Source of the DNA: Pseudanabaena sp. Salubria-1
Lineage (GTDB): Bacteria > Cyanobacteriota > Cyanobacteriia > Pseudanabaenales > Pseudanabaenaceae
Length of the DNA: 64,000 bases
Direction of reading: 5' to 3'
NCBI GenBank assembly: GCA_023336205.1
Contig: JALQCR010000032.1
Location: 1 to 64,000 of the forward strand
Shown here: piece after piece, positions 62,934 through 64,000 of the stretch
Layout of the letters: every line of letters begins with the position of its first letter
Position numbering within the stretch: position 1 is the stretch's first letter
Notes under the pieces: generated by a model
Database searches by the model: none
What the model saw: only the letters and a program-made list of their open reading frames with translations
What the model was told of the DNA's origin: nothing
Program-made: the position numbers and the translations under genes

Positions 62934-64000
62934 ATGACCTTCACATCAGTCCTAGAGAACATAGCCCGATCGCAAATCGCCACAAAAATAGGCGAGAAAC
63001 TGACAACAGCCAAAAGCATATCCCTATCAGGACTATCACGCTTAGGCAAAGGACTGATTAGCACCCACATATGCCAACAACAAACCAAACCATTACTCAT
63101 CGTCACCGCCACCGTCGAAGAAGCAACCCGATGGGCTTTACAACTCCAATCAATGTCATGGCGCGTCTATCTATATCAACCCCTTGATACATTTCCCTAC
63201 GAATCAGCCCAAATTGATTTAGAAACTGCTTGGACAAGGATTGAGATATTAGCGGAACTGCTTGCTAAACCACAGCATAACTTAGCGATCGCTACTACCA
63301 TTAACGCGCTACAGCCTCATCTACCATCCACTCAAGTCTTCCAAAAACATAGCATCTATCTCAATATCGGCGATTCGCAATCAGTTAAATCATTGGCTGC
63401 GGCTTTTGCTAGATTAGGGTATTTAGAAGTTAAAGAAGTAAAGGAATCAAAACAATGGAGCCGTAAAGGATTTAGTTTTGAAGTGTTTCCAGTTAATCGA
63501 AATCTACCCGTTCGTCTAAGCTGCAATCGCGGCACTGTCGAGAAAATCAGAGAGTTTGACCCAACTAATCCCAAAAGCTTCACTGACCTATCCAGCATCG
63601 CGATCGCCCCTGTCGATTTGGATGAGTTTGTTGCTCATAAAGCTACATTGCTGAATTACTTACCCAAAAACTTTATTGTTGCCATTGATGAACCCGAACA
63701 ATGTCAGAGCTACAGCGATCGCTGGTACGAAGCAGCCGATGAGCTTTATCAAAATCAATATCCTCAAGCAGATACACCAAAACTACATTGGGACTTTGCT
63801 AAGTGCATGACTGAGGCAAAGAAGTTTCAGATGCTTCAGCTTAGCGAGCGATCGCTTAAACCCAAAGCCAATATTTTTGATTTTGCCAGTGCCTCTATTC
63901 CCATAATTCCCCATCAGTTTGACCAGATTGCAGCCCTCATTCGTGAATATCTCAACTTGGAATATCAAGTCACGTTGATTTCGGCGCAACCTTTGCGTGT
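62934..64000 (+). CDS. mfd: transcription-repair coupling factor Mfd, N-terminal part
   Basis: An ATG at 62934 opens a frame that runs off the window (about 355 residues seen). LSGLSRLGKGLISTHICQQQ, then LLIVTATVEEATRWALQLQS, LYQPLDTFPYE and FEVFPVNRNLPVRLSCNRGT then VEKIREFDP are the UvrB-like N-terminal module of Mfd. Later IAIAPVDLDEF and KNFIVAIDEPEQC fit too. Mfd removes stalled RNA polymerase and recruits UvrA. The domain that binds RNA polymerase and the helicase motor lie beyond the edge. As a chromosomal housekeeping gene it argues that this end is chromosome. Confidence 0.92.
   Translation, partial: MTFTSVLENIARSQIATKIGEKLTTAKSISLSGLSRLGKGLISTHICQQQTKPLLIVTATVEEATRWALQLQSMSWRVYLYQPLDTFPYESAQIDLETAWTRIEILAELLAKPQHNLAIATTINALQPHLPSTQVFQKHSIYLNIGDSQSVKSLAAAFARLGYLEVKEVKESKQWSRKGFSFEVFPVNRNLPVRLSCNRGTVEKIREFDPTNPKSFTDLSSIAIAPVDLDEFVAHKATLLNYLPKNFIVAIDEPEQCQSYSDRWYEAADELYQNQYPQADTPKLHWDFAKCMTEAKKFQMLQLSERSLKPKANIFDFASASIPIIPHQFDQIAALIREYLNLEYQVTLISAQPLR

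Noticed and set aside
1..64000. Transfer RNA, ribosomal RNA or self-splicing introns
   Set aside because: Nothing with a tRNA T-loop plus acceptor pairing, rRNA core or group I/II intron core was noticed; a covariance scan would settle this.

Overview
The window is cyanobacterial. The palindrome GCGATCGC (HIP1) recurs throughout genes and gaps, and the gene families are typical: a GUN4-domain Ser/Thr kinase, an SLH-OprB porin, HEAT and TPR proteins, many toxin-antitoxin pairs and crowded insertion sequences. A Pseudanabaena-like organism is my best guess, not something the sequence proves. The transcription-repair gene mfd at the right edge points to chromosome, yet two blocks (about 1-21.5 kb and 43-56 kb) read like plasmid or conjugative-element DNA in decay.

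Left block (1-21.9 kb). A DarB-like methylase/helicase gene survives as two end fragments on either side of a GUN4 kinase, a membrane protein and a small DUF4258/DUF2283 pair. Next comes the most interesting locus, a minus-strand run of four genes ending in a 787-residue protein with the motif YCGMDFDGD. This looks like a single-chain two-barrel RNA polymerase related to RNA-silencing RdRPs and phage YonO. Long perfect hairpins lie in its gaps. One gene of the run is split by an IS, and the exact uninterrupted frame can be rebuilt. A decayed second copy of the polymerase lies at 13.2 kb. A second IS sits inside a small repeat element. Then follow a subtilase with duplicated pre-peptidase domains, a retropepsin-like protein, a fitAB-type TA pair, a relaxase-like plasmid protein and a higBA pair.

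Middle block (22-42.5 kb). A UvrD-type helicase lacking its ATP-binding N-terminus abuts a fold-back element with inverted repeats of about 96 bp. The element carries an IS4-type insertion. Its other end abuts a sulfonate-binding protein lacking its signal peptide. After that comes an organosulfur cluster: AprA-like flavoprotein (split by an IS30-family element), two-cluster ferredoxin, HEAT protein, Mrp-type ATPase, complete SsuA/SsuC/SsuB transporter, methyltransferase, second SsuA and a DszC/SfnB-like flavin oxidoreductase. A porin and an SDR enzyme follow.

Right block (42.8-64 kb). A VirB2/VirB3/VirB4-like set with a truncated VirB4, a DUF433/DUF5615 TA pair, two tandem copies of a large SF2 helicase with an internally duplicated C-terminal domain, two proteins sharing a C-terminal domain with the relaxase-like protein, and a plasmid-type topoisomerase I. 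The last part holds secreted proteins, several broken by stops or frameshifts, another HigBA/ImmA-type module and the start of mfd.

The overall picture is a chromosome that absorbed mobile DNA and is degrading it by IS insertion, deletion and point mutation. All family calls come from reading motifs by eye; no database search was run.
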